DNA from: Eumeta japonica
Taxonomy: Eukaryota; Arthropoda; Insecta; Lepidoptera; Psychidae
Assembly (NCBI GenBank): GCA_005406025.1
Contig: BGZK01001010.1
Span: forward strand, 124,001 to 188,000
Reading direction: 5' to 3'
DNA length: 64,000 nt
Shown piece by piece: positions 24,140 through 35,301 of this stretch. Numbering within the stretch: the first letter of the stretch is position 1; the number at the start of each line of letters is the position of its first letter. The notes under the pieces are model-generated. The model did no database searches and had not been told where the DNA came from. It saw nothing but the letters and a program-made list of their open reading frames with translations. Made by a program: the position numbers and the translations under genes.

Positions 24140-24231
24140 CGACATTAATAGTAATCCAATATACAATATCTCTCCACATTATGTTTTCCTCAACACCTCC
24201 GTAACTAAAAGATAATAATACAAATAATACG
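24140..24231. other. Short AT-rich gap
   Basis: Nothing recognised. Confidence 0.3.
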
Positions 24232-24278
24232 TCAAAAATACAATTATAATACTAACCGTATTATAATTGTATTTTTGA
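24232..24278. repeat. Perfect hairpin, 21-bp arms, 5-nt loop
   Basis: TCAAAAATACAATTATAATAC... (24232-24252) is exactly reverse-complementary to 24258-24278, with loop TAACC. Confidence 0.93.
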
Positions 24279-24309
24279 GTTCAGTAAGATCGAAAAAGCA
24301 CTATAATTT

Positions 24310-24560
24310 ACTGTTATTTGTCTTTTAGAATGTTGCCCAAATCGAAAGTGGCAAAAAATTTCAGGGTTTGCTTACATAGTTACCCATGTTTCAAATTCTT
24401 AAACTCGAAAATCTCAAAAAAACATACATAACTATAATTTGGAACTCAAGGAGCTCAATATTGAGCTCCTCGAAATTGAGGTCATTGAGCAAATATCTTA
24501 ACGGAAAGTATTAGGGATGGAATGCAGGGTCAATCGTTTTTCGAATTAATAAATATGAAT
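24310..24560 (+). repeat. Diverged interspersed repeat (partner at 52.9-53.2 kb)
   Basis: Ordered words are shared with 52960-53225: TTTGGAACTCAAGGAGCTC versus TTTTGAACTTAGGAGCTTAA; then AGTATTAGGGATGGAATGC and AGGGTCAATCG versus AGTTTTAGGGATGTCCTGT and AGGGTCAACCG. A perfect 22-bp palindrome centred on CAATATTG lies at 24449-24470. Confidence 0.45.
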
Positions 24561-24960
24561 AAAGAATACGAAATAAAATACGAAAATGTTCATGAACTGA
24601 TTTTATCAATGGAAATAGAAGAGTGTTTGAATGAAGCTCTCTATTCATGCGTCATTATTCAGACCTTGGTTTCATCTAAATTGTTAGGATTTGCTTACGT
24701 GTTTTGTGGACAACTTCTTGATAAGCGTCGAATCGATTCACAGTAATGCTTGAGATAAATTGAGTTCGTGAATAGTCATCGACTCCTCGCGCATTAAGAT
24801 ATTGCTGTAGCAGAAAGATAGATTTGAAAGAAATATGTACTTCTCTAACAATACGAAATATCCTAAAAAATTAAAGAACTTTTAAAAAACTGATCATTTC
24901 TAAAAGTTTAAAGTTTCTCAAGATGTGCTATAATAGTATTTAATCAGTAAATAATTGGTA
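24561..24960. other. AT-rich intergenic DNA
   Basis: The frame 24522-24746 encodes 74 residues with no recognisable domain; probably chance. Confidence 0.35.
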
Positions 24961-25090
24961 TAAAATAGCGTGTAGCGCGGTAGCGGTGTTGGTCTGCGCC
25001 CGCGCCGGCGCGCTCGCGCCGTTAAATTGTTTGCCGAGTAATTGCTTTGAGAACACGACGCGCCCGCTGAGGGTTGCCCTGTTCAATGTA
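24961..25090. other. GC-rich patch
   Basis: GCGTGTAGCGCGGTAGCGG...GCCCGCGCCGGCGCGCTCGC; CpG-rich and non-coding. Confidence 0.35.
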
Positions 25091-25779
25091 TACGTAACTG
25101 GATAATTCTGAATAAAGCGAGGTACTGGTATATAAAGAAATTGAATTTTAAATAGTAACTTTAAGTAAATTAAAATATTGAAATTGAAACAATACTTTAT
25201 TTTGTGAACTTCTAAAAAGCATCAGAGTTTGTTTATAAATAAAGATATTAAGAAAATTGTCTGTAGTCTGTTGTAGTCACGTGCTCTGTCATCGCCTTCA
25301 CCCTTACGACGCTGCCTGAGGCACGCGGTGTACGTCATTACAGTGACTTCTGAAAAATCTTTTATTAAAACGGAATGCAAAAGTATCCTTTCCACGTCTT
25401 TTCACTTATAAAAAAAACCAACAGAATCAAATTTATAAGATTAGAATTTCAAGTTAATATTAAAACTTATGTTTGTTTATTAATTTAAGTGTTCCATTGA
25501 TTATGAGTATTATTCTTTAATTTTTTTTTCATTCCTTACAGAAAAATAAAGAGCCCTTAATTTTCAAAGATTACTTTCAAAATTTGGAAGCTTTTTGCTC
25601 ATTTTATTGAATATTAATGTAATTTGAATAGACGGCAAAATTTACATTAAGAAAAAATGTTTAATTATTATGTAACTTTTAGAATGAGAAAAATTTACGT
25701 TATAAGTATTGGTTGGAATGTTTATGCGAAATTAAAAATATCTAGTTATCCTTTAATTGATTTAAAGATTTGTGCCATA
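25091..25779. other. AT-rich intergenic DNA
   Basis: No gene. A patch at 25310-25345 includes AGGCACGCGGTG, discussed under rejected observations. Confidence 0.4.
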
Positions 25780-26175
25780 GCTGGGTGAGGGCGGTCTAGA
25801 TCGGGCGCGGACAGGTCGGCGCGGAGGGGCGAAGAGGAATCACTAGCCGTGGTGTCGGCGCGGGCGCCGGTGATGCTATCGGCGCGCCGAGGGCCGGCCG
25901 AGGTCGCGGCTGAATGTCGAACTAATTACGACGGAGCGCGAGACCAATCGCCCGCCGATGCCCGCGCCGATAATACAAAATCAATAAAATCATTACACTT
26001 ATATAAAACGGCGTGGAGCGGCACCAAAAGGCGCCGCCGCTTTGATCGCGCCGCCATCCTCTTATAATGCGACCAAATTAAGTCCGAAAGTGTTAACGCC
26101 TGTAACGAATTGAGATATCACACGCGGACGCTCTTACTGCACCTACAGGATGATCTGTAGCGGCGGTGGCAAATG
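25780..26175. other. GC-rich patch with homeodomain-like words, candidate enhancer
   Basis: CpG-rich DNA (GCGGGCGCCGGTGATG, GCGCCGCCGCTTTGATCGCG) surrounds CTAATTACGACGG and AAAATCAATAAAATCATTAC. TATATAAAACGG lies at about 26000. The frame 25849-26067 has no domain. Complex, non-repetitive sequence fits a conserved non-coding element better than a gene. Confidence 0.4.
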
Positions 26176-26179
26176 TTCT

Positions 26180-26512
26180 TATTCAATTCGCAATTTTATT
26201 TTTCATAAAACGCCTTTTGTTTGTAAGTCTTAACCATTGAACGAGTTTCATGACGTTAAAATTTTAACTTATTCTTTAACATTGCGCTGAAATATGTCGA
26301 TAAAGTAAATATAAGGCCACATAATATATTATTTTTGTACATTGACATATTAACAATAAGTATGTCATGTTGAGTGCAAATTTTAATTAAATATTGAAAT
26401 AACATCTCAAAATCTATAACGGGTTACAATGTGAAAAACATTTAGTAAATTGAAATTTAAATAATTATGCCTTTAGTTAGAGCGGTATAATTTTTAATAA
26501 CCAACATAACAG
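26180..26512. other. AT-rich intergenic DNA
   Basis: Nothing recognised. Confidence 0.4.
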
Positions 26513-26980
26513 TTTTGACGTGACAACGTCTTAAATTAGGTTGCGGCTGGGAGTCACTTATGAAAGTGTAACGCTCGGTAACGTAACGATGAGTCACCGA
26601 ACGAGAGAGGCCCGCCGAATGCCTTGCGTCTCTCTCCCACTCAACTATGATCGGTCTGCCGCGCGCAGCACTAGAGAATTAGTGCATAGCTTGCAAATGT
26701 ATTGCAAGTTATTGTATGTATATTTGTATATAAATACGTATGTATGTGTAAAGGTAAAAATAAAATTTTGTTAATATGAAATTCAGTGCGAGATTCTTTG
26801 TATAAATTAATGTTTTAAATATAATTCTTTGTATAAATAAATGTTTTAAATTGTTACTATTATTTCATCCTTCTTCCTACTATACGAATGAATATTCACA
26901 TTAAAATGATTTTACCATTCAAAGTCGTTGTCACGTAAAACTTTCGCCCGTATACCGACTTTACAGGCAACCAAATTTTT
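26513..26980. mobile_element. Non-autonomous repeat element, copy 1 of a ~97% identical pair
   Basis: It matches 35302-35759 from TTTTGACGTGACAACGTCTT to GGCAACCAAATTTT with only a few small indels. A subterminal inverted word (ACGTGACAACG left, CGTTGTCACGT right) and a ~32-bp internal tandem duplication (TTCTTTGTATAAAT..ATGTTTTAAAT) are present. No coding capacity; the frame 26541-26774 is spurious. Class unknown; the sequence is familiar to me as a frequent lepidopteran repeat. Real ends and target-site duplication could not be fixed. Confidence 0.75.
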
Positions 26981-27568
26981 ATTAATAATTTTCCTCATTG
27001 GTGTTCTGACGTTTTGTTAGAGTGGAACATTTATTTGGTGAAATAAACCTTATTCGATAATTGCTTCTGAAATCGAAGAAAAAGGTGTAAACCAGAGGAG
27101 ATACTCATAACTTGCTGATTAAGCCTTTTAATTTCATTAAAATAATAATAATAATTGTTAAAGTTATTCAATATGTATCAAATAAATACATATAAATAAC
27201 ATACGTATAATAGAACTAGTTATTTACGTGAAATTTGCCGTAGCAAGTAAATACGTAAAATCGAACATGCAGTGCCGCAAAACATGGAATTTTCTTTACC
27301 AGTAGTAACGAACTTCAAACAACGTAAATTTTGATAGACAAATGGAACTGTGCAGCATTTTTGAAGCAAAACTTCCTTGAGGACGACTTGGCAGGAACTG
27401 GTAACTTTTTCCAGACGGAAGTAACTTTCTTTCGCAGTTTCTATTTTAATAATTTAAATTTCGAATTTGGCGCCAAGCCGAAAATATTTAAATTCGAAGT
27501 ACCCTACATTGCAGACGGCAACTTCAATACAGACCCCTAATACCGTTATTAATATTATGTTATTGATA
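26981..27568. other. AT-rich intergenic DNA
   Basis: No gene. Frame 27331-27540 (69 codons) has no recognisable domain. Confidence 0.35.
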
Positions 27569-27596
27569 GCTAGCTATACTCACGGCTTCGCCCGGG
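27569..27596 (-). repeat. Repeat tail (CCCGGGCGAAGCCGTGAG...TAGCTAGC type), minus strand
   Basis: Reverse complement of GCTAGCTATACTCACGGCTT CGCCCGGG; the same kind of tail as at 14010 and 42515. Confidence 0.45.
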
Positions 27597-28202
27597 TAAA
27601 TATAAAATGAATTTTTACATTTTTTTATCAAGCAATCTCTCTTTTAAGTGAAGGTTTCGAAGTTGACTATAATGACTTTATTGATTTTTAGTTTAAGTGA
27701 GACATTTGTCACAAAACCGCACATTGAAGTTTTATTGCAATCGCGCGTAGAGATTTTTAATAAAAATTAAATTGGTAATTAAATAAAAAATGTTAAAAAA
27801 ATTACAGGCACTCGTAGTTTTTTTCAATATAATTTAATTATAATAATATTTACTTATTTTATGAAATCATTTACATATGTCGAAAACATTTTAAGTGTTT
27901 GGACATTTATATGTATAGGTTGTGTTAATTTTATACCTACACTTTCACAAGATAGTGAGAAAATTGAAGATTCATATAATAAATTTGGAATAAAAAAACA
28001 TCACCCGCAGCGACACGGCGCAGACGCCGCCGCCCGCCCGGCCGCGAAATGTGACGACACTAAAAGAATGCTATTGTAGACACCATTCATTGAATATTTC
28101 TAATGGTTCTATTGAGATGTCATATCTTGCGGCGCGTTCCAGATAAAAGCTGTTTAGTCATAAAACACGCTCGAAACACTTAACGCCTTACACGCGCACA
28201 CA

Positions 28203-28206
<4 letters not shown>
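27597..28206. other. AT-rich DNA
   Basis: No gene recognised. A short GC-rich patch (28005-28050, CGCCGCCCGCCCGGCCGCG) lies at its end. Confidence 0.35.

Positions 28207-28237
<31 letters not shown>
28207..28237. repeat. (CA)n microsatellite
   Basis: About 15 uninterrupted CA units flanked by ACGCGCACAC-type degenerate units. Confidence 0.95.
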
Positions 28238-28239
<2 letters not shown>

Positions 28240-28519
28240 GCACACGCAACGGCACTCTGGCAATTAAACACTAGAAATGTTTCCTAGAGTTCCGGTTATT
28301 GGTTTTAGATTTGAATTTATTCTTGTTGCTACAATAAAATATATATAAGATTTATTAAGATGTAAGCTTGTATGTGATAATTTTATTACTTAACAAGCAA
28401 AATATGTAACTTCCCAAAAATACTATTTAAATAATACGAAACAAAAATATACTAAAAATAATACTTATAAGAAATAATATTATAAAATGAATCATAATTT
28501 CTTTGTTGACATTATCCTG
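28238..28519. other. AT-rich DNA
   Basis: Nothing recognised. Confidence 0.35.
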
Positions 28520-28600
28520 TGATCTGGACTCTAACATGGTTCCTTTTAGTACGAAGGCGACTACTCGACCACCACTGCGCCAAACCCCGACCAAAGGCGG
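28520..28600 (-). repeat. tRNA-like SINE head, minus strand
   Basis: Minus strand: TGGCGCAGTGGTGG (complement of 28569-28582) is a good box A, and GTTAGAGTCC (complement of 28526-28535) a box B-like word 34 nt further on. The stems do not form a proper cloverleaf. Confidence 0.5.
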
Positions 28601-28639
28601 GTCGATGACCTTTTGACTTCTGTCCAATAAATCCACTTG

Positions 28640-28720
28640 TTCTATGCCTTAGAGGTCATCGAACCCGGACGCAGTCACCGTACTGGTGACAACTATCGTT
28701 GGCAACCGAACTCGCAGTGA
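28640..28720 (-). repeat. Second tRNA-like module just upstream of the SINE head
   Basis: Minus strand: GTCCGGGTTCGATGACC (complement of 28654-28670) is a strong box B. A box A is only weakly suggested (GTTGCCAACGAT). It precedes the module at 28520-28600 on the same strand, so the two may be one composite SINE or a tandem insertion. Confidence 0.4.
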
Positions 28721-28724
28721 ATCG

Positions 28725-29258
28725 ACGTAGAGGAATTAAGGTGTAAGCGCATTGATCCAAGATAAAAAAATGTAAGAAGGTTACAGGTTGCCTGTGTAGT
28801 GGTAACCTGACACGGGGACTTTTGAAAATAGACGAACAATATTTGGATAGAGAACATTCGTGTCCTTAGTAAAAGGCGTATTTTTTGATAGGTTGTAATA
28901 AAATTTGATGTCATATTTGTCATTACACATATCCCGTGTTGGAAACTCGAGTCTAAACTCGTAGATAACTTGAATAATATATGTATGAAATCGAACATTG
29001 CAATTCTGATTACTTATTGTGTCAAATCAAATTGTATGTTTGTGTGGGGACATTTAAAAGTTTTATTACATTGGAATGGATGAATTGAAAGGGCTTGTTG
29101 CTTAAAATATTTTTTTTTACCTTTCGAACAGTACCAAGTTTGTTTGGAGGCATTCTTAACGCTATATTTTTGGAAAATATATTCTCAAGTATTTTTTGTA
29201 GGCTTCATGGTAATGAACCCATTCATAGCAGACCACTTCGCTCCCTGCAGACCCGATT
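28725..29258. other. AT-rich intergenic DNA
   Basis: No gene. The frames 28693-28998 (minus) and 29095-29367 (plus) have no known domain. Confidence 0.4.
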
Positions 29259-29326
29259 CGATAGGTTCGATTACCAAACTAGCAAAAGGGACCCCCCATT
29301 TGCTAGTTTGGTAATCGAACCTATCG
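29259..29326. repeat. Perfect hairpin, 28-bp arms, 12-nt loop
   Basis: The left arm 29259-29286 is exactly complementary to 29299-29326. Core word: GGTTCGATTACCAAACTAGC. The loop AGGGACCCCCCA is G/C-rich. A further partial copy TTTGGTAATCGAACCC follows at about 29331-29346. Confidence 0.95.
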
Positions 29327-29346
29327 GTAATTTGGTAATCGAACCC

Positions 29347-30953
29347 TTACAATTAATTTGTTGTTGATCTCTTGGCCACTATTGTTTTCTTCGCTTTAAA
29401 TGCTTTGTATTTTTAATTAGCTGGCACCCACACTAAATTCAATTCAATTTTCAATTATATTGTTTTATTTTTTAAAAAGTTATTTTATTTATCACTTTTA
29501 ATGACTATTTTTACTTATTTTTGGTTGTGCCTTAAGACAATCGTATATACATACACATATCATGTATATGTATATATATGATAGGTCAATTTCTCTTTAC
29601 TTGTCTATGGGGAAACAATAAAATCGATTTCAATTCAAAAATGTTCCATTGGCGCTGATCAGCACTCCAGGATCCTACCTTTTAGCTAGAGTGCACTAAC
29701 TTACTCTTTTTTATCATCTCACCGAAAAGTAGTAGAATTTGAGAGATAAAGTAAGCTGCTATACTATATTTTTGGGCTTTAGTCATTAATCTGCACTCCA
29801 GCGAATTTTTCCTTATTTTCAAGTGGGTTAATAAATTTCATAAACGGGTCACGAGTTTAGTTTAATCATTTAAAAATCTCAAAAAAAAAACTAGGATTGC
29901 CTGATTCAAAATCAAATAAAATATTGATTTCGTGTGATTGACTCAAAAGAACAAAGTAAGAAATGACATTACTGCGAAATTTAACTTCATCTTCTAATTG
30001 TTATTCTTCCAGTAACTAAATAAATTATCTTTATATGATACAATAGTTATATACGCACATTATGCAATTTAAACACAATTAACCATTTGACAGTACTTTG
30101 CCGTTATCGCTAAAGACTTCCTATGTATTGCTGCTTAATTTTATAGTACGGTTATATAGCAATCTAGAAGATCGATACATCATGCATTTTAATTAAATTT
30201 AAATATTCGTGCTGTTTGTTGTTAACGTGATCTGTCGTATGCCTCCGAATGCCATGGTCAGTTCAGTTTAGCTCGTCCATGACCTTCTTACTTTGGCACC
30301 GTCATAAACTTAATATACACAATACCTCTAACGATTTATATTTCATATTTGATTTTAAGGAGTTTTCTAGTGTATCTTTGTAGTCCAAGATCTAATACCA
30401 GTGAAATCAAAATGGTACTACCACAAACGAAACCAAACCCAACAGAAAAGAATCATTCTAATCGATACGTAAACAAAGAAGTTATGCGCAAACATATATA
30501 CATGCATATACCGACGAATTGAGAACCGCCTTTTTTTTAAGTCGGTTAGGTATTTACCATGCGTATGAACTTTAAGAAAATATTTGTTTTTCAAATGGCT
30601 AAATTTACTAATTAGAATTAGAATGTAATATCCTGTTTTACTTATTTTTTTTTATTAGAGATAATAAAAAATTATGAAAATTATTTCGACGCTTTACAAC
30701 ATGTTGGTGCCCAGCTAAATATTTATGAGGATCCCGACCTCGGGAATAGCCAGAAGTTTTGGGACGGGCTTGCAAGACAACAGATTTTTCTGTACTTTGA
30801 AACCTGTAGATGCCAAATAAATAATTAATCAACTCTAAATTCGTCTCCTCCATAAATTAGAACGTCTCTGCCAAATACCCGCAGGCGCTGACTTATTTTT
30901 AAAATGAATATCTATGTTACATTCTTTGTTAACCAATAAAATAATACGATATT
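29347..30953. other. AT-rich intergenic DNA
   Basis: No gene; small minus frame 30638-30853 has no domain. TATATACATACACATATCATG-like AT palindromes near 29545-29582 are low complexity. Confidence 0.4.
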
Positions 30954-31010
30954 TAAAATTAAGCGTAAGATTTGACTGATCACCATCTGTCAAATTTTAC
31001 GTTTAATTTA
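30954..31010. repeat. Near-perfect hairpin, 22-23-nt arms, 12-nt loop
   Basis: Left arm 30954-30976 pairs with right arm 30989-31010. One base is bulged, and two positions would be G-U pairs if transcribed from the plus strand. Sizes are pre-miRNA-like, but no known miRNA sequence was recognised. Confidence 0.7.
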
Positions 31011-31184
31011 GCAATTAGCATTTTTATGTTTTGATACGACCCGACGTGTGTCTAACGTTGAGATAAAAGTTGCTTTTGATGTGATTTAATATAACAAAAA
31101 AAACTTCTTTTTAATTTATCTGAATTTACGTATATATACTCGGTTAAAATTTCTCCATAATGAGAGATTTTGTTTAAAGAAATT

Positions 31185-31490
31185 TCGGGACGCAAAGAAG
31201 CAGTACCACCAGAAGCTGCTATCAAAGAGCAAGCGGTCACCGACGTCCATGGGCGCTCGTAATCTTAGAGGAGTCGTCAGTGAGTTGCGAGTCTTGCGGG
31301 TTAGTATGGCATACGTGATGGAGGGTGGGAGTGCAGTGATGGAGGGGAGTGGGCTACCGGAACTTATACTCACAGAACGAAACACAACATGAAAAGCTGC
31401 TGCTTCACGTTTTTATTCCGTGGGAATGTGGCGTGTCACTGTCTGTCCGGTCCACAGCCAACCGCGGTCGAGACGTAAGTGCGGTGCTCT
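31185..31490 (-). repeat. Lepidopteran interspersed repeat (long form of the GTCACCGNCGNCCATG family)
   Basis: AAGCGGTCACCGACGTCCAT at about 31232 is the family's signature in the same orientation as the 23.9-kb copy. The following AACTTATACTCACAGAACG, TGCTTCACGTTTTTATTCCG and TGGGAATGTGGCG match in order a segment I remember from many lepidopteran repeats. An open frame of ~140 codons (31090-31515, no early ATG) runs through it by chance. Strand is set by analogy with the plus-strand copy at 60 kb. Confidence 0.55.
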
Positions 31491-31494
31491 GGCA

Positions 31495-33475
31495 CTGATC
31501 ACTGGGTATTTCTAGTTATTATTATGTGCCAGAACCAAACGTGTTACTTTCTTCTTGCAATGTTGGAGCTCTACATCATTTATGTTAATGGAGTTATAAA
31601 ATTTATTTTCATCTTCGTAAAAGTAAAGCTCAGTGACTGCTATATGACAGAATATAAAATATGCTTCTGGCCACTTCACCCTAATCGACGGCATTGCTCT
31701 GATAAAATACATAAACACGCTAAATATACGACTTAAAATTACAATTACTGAAATTAGACTACGACGTTTACAAGCGTTTCCCCTCAATAGCGCTATTAAT
31801 CAATCAGTTACCAAAGTGTAGCCGTATACGGCTAAACAGCGGCGGACCGTAGCCGGATGTAGTGCTTCCGATGCGGTCCCGGTGAAATGCTGAAATACCG
31901 TATAAGCTTACGGGCTTTCAATTAAGGACAGCCATCAGACTTGCGTGCGCGCATGCCTCCTTGCCACTTGTTACACTCTGTTGTACGCCACAGAGTTTGA
32001 AAGTTTGTAAGAACGGGCATACTCAAATAAAAAAAAATATTAGAAGTCATATGAACTAATAAATTTTACATAGACAAATAAACGCGATAAAAAAGTTATC
32101 ATGATTGCTTGTCTTTATAAATAATATAAATTCATAACAAATTACAGCATAGAATAAAATAATATTTAATTACAAAAACCAAAACATGAAGTCTGCACTG
32201 AATAAATGACCATTCAGTGTAGACAACTTAAAGTCCAAACCACATACTATAAACTAAAATGATTAGGAAAGGTTACGCGTCTGGGGTGGCGTGTTTAAAG
32301 AAATTTAGACAACGACAGTATTGCTGAAAACTGATCATTTGAGTGCCCTGTAACCGGACTATGGTTTATTTCCTTCTGTCTAAGAAACCAAATAAACTAA
32401 GTAATAAATATTAAAAGAAAACAATTTTATTTATTTCACAATCAAAAGTACGTTTTAATTGTTTACTATTTTAATTCCTTTTGAGCCCTCAATATGAATT
32501 AAAGTCTCCGTGAAATTATGCCTAAGTATTGGTAAAGCAAATCAAGTTCGTAAAGATCGTACCATTTGCAGTTCAGTGTCGTCTATACTTATAAGGAATA
32601 GCTGTGCGTCCTTAATTAAATAAATAATCAATATTTAGGCTTCTTTAAATTTTGCAATTTATAAATTCGTTAAAACTGTGATGAAGACATACCCGAATTG
32701 GCTTAATTCAAAAATGATGAATCTTGTCGTGTCGAAATTGTTATCAAAAGTAAAAATTTGTTTTAGTAACAAATCTAGCGTCGGGTAATCTTGAGAGTAC
32801 TTGTGCAACTACGCAATGGAATACATGGACCAGACAAAAGGACTGGATTTACTTGGTAGAATAACACCTGTACTGGAATCTTGTATAGAATTGTGGAAAT
32901 TCTTTAGAAAAGTCATGAAAGGTCCAGACTCTATTAATGTTAGGAAAAAACACCTAATAGTAGGATACTCTGAGGACACACACAGAATTGTCCAACAAAA
33001 AGTAGATTCGAATAAGGTAAATGGCTATTGGACAAAAACCTATCGTTGTTTTTACAACGTTATCAAGAATCAACTACAGGTCACTTCATAAGGGCTCAGA
33101 CAACTTTTTTTAATATTATCTTAAAAGAAAAAACCAAACGAAAATTTTATGCTTATAGCTTTATCAGAAATCATTTTATTTCCCTCAACCTCATCGAATA
33201 AATTTTAGTTATTCGATCAGATCCTAATTTTTCGTCGTTTTTGTGGATCCAGCCTGACGCTCTAAAGAAGAGGGTCTCCATAGTATACCGGTCATTCGTA
33301 ACTTCGGCGCGAGAAAGAAAGACCTATTTTGAGACTTCTCTTTCTGCAAAAGTACTGGTTCAGGATTTTAACACAAACGGGAAGACAGGCATCGATATAC
33401 TAACTTTTAGGCTGTATTACGATCCAATCGTACACTTCTATATAATGTGGCATTTTCGCATCGAGATCCGTGCGT
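31495..33475. other. Mixed intergenic DNA
   Basis: No gene recognised; frames 31479-31736, 32801-33091 and 33241-33534 lack known domains. A perfect 16-bp palindrome TAGCCGTATACGGCTA lies at 31819-31834 in a less AT-rich stretch (31780-31960). Confidence 0.4.
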
Positions 33476-33640
33476 GTCTAGACGTCGCTAAGTCGCGCGC
33501 CGCCCTAACGACAAGGAGGCCGTTTGAACTTTGACCGGTCCGCGGCCGGCGGACGCGCCCGCGCTGTTTATTTATGGCTTTGGCCAATGATAAAGCGATG
33601 TCGATGGTCGCCGACTGATTACGTGCAGGAAAACGCACAA
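33476..33640. other. GC-rich patch with TTTATGG
   Basis: CCGCGGCCGGCGGACGCGCC is followed by TTTATTTATGGCTTTGGCC and AATGATAAAGCGATG. TTTATGG (33571-33577) is a posterior-Hox/Caudal-like word. Candidate enhancer. Confidence 0.35.
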
Positions 33641-34558
33641 CAGCGGGATTTTCGGTGGAAAATAAGTTGGTCAGCGTTGCTAGTAAACTTTGATCTTTAG
33701 ACACGGCTTCGTTTACGAAACGTTTCGCTACGATTGTTGCAAAACTTCTGCATCGAGATTTGTACTGTTTAATTTGTTTACAGGTATAGTTTTATCGAAA
33801 AGTTTGGTTCCTTTAGGCAAAATATGCATAAAAATCTATTTTTCTAATGGTAAAAACAAGTTTTTTTTTATTTTGCATTAAAACTGTTGAGGTCATCAAC
33901 AAATTATGAATTTTGTTGCCTTCCAATATGAAAAGGCTTAGATAACGTTCATGAATATATATGCGTGTGTGAAGGGAAGGTGTGTATAATAAATTTTGCT
34001 AAATGGATTGATTATGTAAATGCAGAGCTAACATTTGAACCAAATCGGCACATCAAAGAATAATGATTCATTGATTAAAGAATGAGGAGAACGTTTATCA
34101 AAGTACCAAGTGCGCCGTGTCTCAACATCACTCATTGGTACCTGTCAAATACTAACTTTTTAAAGCAAGTTTTATTTTATTTCGCTAAATTGGAAAGAAA
34201 TTGATTTGCAAACCACTAATATAAATAGAAATATTAAATTAATGTTTTATATTTATAGAGTTTCAGAAATCCAGTGAAAATGTGTCGTTTCAAAGTATTA
34301 TGAATGTAGGTTGCAGAATACTACACTAAATTTTTCATTAACGGGATTATTCTCATTTCGATACGTGCCATCAAGTACACTACACTTATATTTTATGTTT
34401 GATATTTTTTATTAAGTGGTTAAATGAACAGAGTAACAGCGACTGTAGAGAGAGTTATTAAAAGTGACGTATATCCAACATACTAATATTTTTTAAAACA
34501 GGTGGACACTATTATTTACAATTTTTATTTACAAGTCGAGCTGATTAATAACGGAATA
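33641..34558. other. AT-rich intergenic DNA
   Basis: Nothing recognised. Confidence 0.4.
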
Positions 34559-34975
34559 GTGGTCCAGTTGGTCGCATGCGCTCGGAGGCGACGTTCCGGC
34601 ACGCAACGACCGCTACATTGTAACACGCTGCCTACATCCGAGGCTATTCGAAATTGCTGGTATTTTTAGTGCTTGTAATGTGAATTGTATGAAGAGGAAA
34701 TAAGGCGAGTGAGTTGTACGACCATACGTTACGCAGATCTATCGCTTATTACTATTATTTTACTTTATGATGAACAGACGACCAAAACTCTCGCTCAAAA
34801 CCACGTCCAAACTTATGCACATAAATTAATTGACTTGTTTAGTAAATTTTTGATTTATTAGACGACTTATGATTTTACGTAAGCGTCGGTGTAGAAACGA
34901 AAGGGTACTATGAAGTAGACGCGGCACGCGTGCGCCGGCCGCCGTACATCATCGCCGACCGCTCAGATGGGAGAA
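34559..34975. other. Two small GC-rich patches in AT-rich DNA
   Basis: GCATGCGCTCGGAGGCGACG (34575 onwards) and GCGGCACGCGTGCGCCGGCC (34920 onwards). No frame. Confidence 0.3.
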
Positions 34976-35301
34976 GAACACATTTCACTATAGGCATAAC
35001 CATCTAGTAGAACTTCAGAATTAATATTATAATATCTCGATTACGATCATGCACGATGTACTCATCTAATAGAAAATATATGACAAAATAAATCCCTGTG
35101 TATAAATCAGTCATGGGAGGGTTTCCCAGTGTTATTGTATATTTTTAAGATTTTCTATCATGACCTGCTTTTAAATTCGATTGTAATGAAATTTTCTATT
35201 AACTAATCAATTTCGAGCTTAAATCTATTTTAAAAGTGACTTTTTATTAAAAACCGGTCTAAAAACACTCGTAAAAGAAGTCCTTAGTTGTCTAATTCTT
35301 A
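34976..35301. other. AT-rich intergenic DNA
   Basis: GGGTTTCCC at 35119-35127 is a Dorsal/NF-kB-like word, but a single short site proves nothing. Confidence 0.3.

Noticed and set aside
25318..25330. AGGCACGCGGTG, a 12-nt match to the core of miR-124
   Set aside because: The base before it breaks the seed (G for A), the 3' part differs, and no complementary star strand lies nearby.
19378..31427. Three CGTGGGAA words (19378, 21072, 31420) matching the Su(H) site
   Set aside because: About two such 8-mers are expected by chance on both strands of 64 kb, and the third lies in a repeat.
31090..31515. Open frame of about 140 codons, plus strand, crossing a good GTAAGT splice-donor word at ~31476
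   Set aside because: The DNA matches in order the signature of a common lepidopteran interspersed repeat (AAGCGGTCACCG..., ACTTATACTCACAGAACG...), and the protein has no recognisable domain.
35119..35127. GGGTTTCCC, a Dorsal/NF-kB-like palindrome
   Set aside because: Single 9-bp site without a cluster of related sites.
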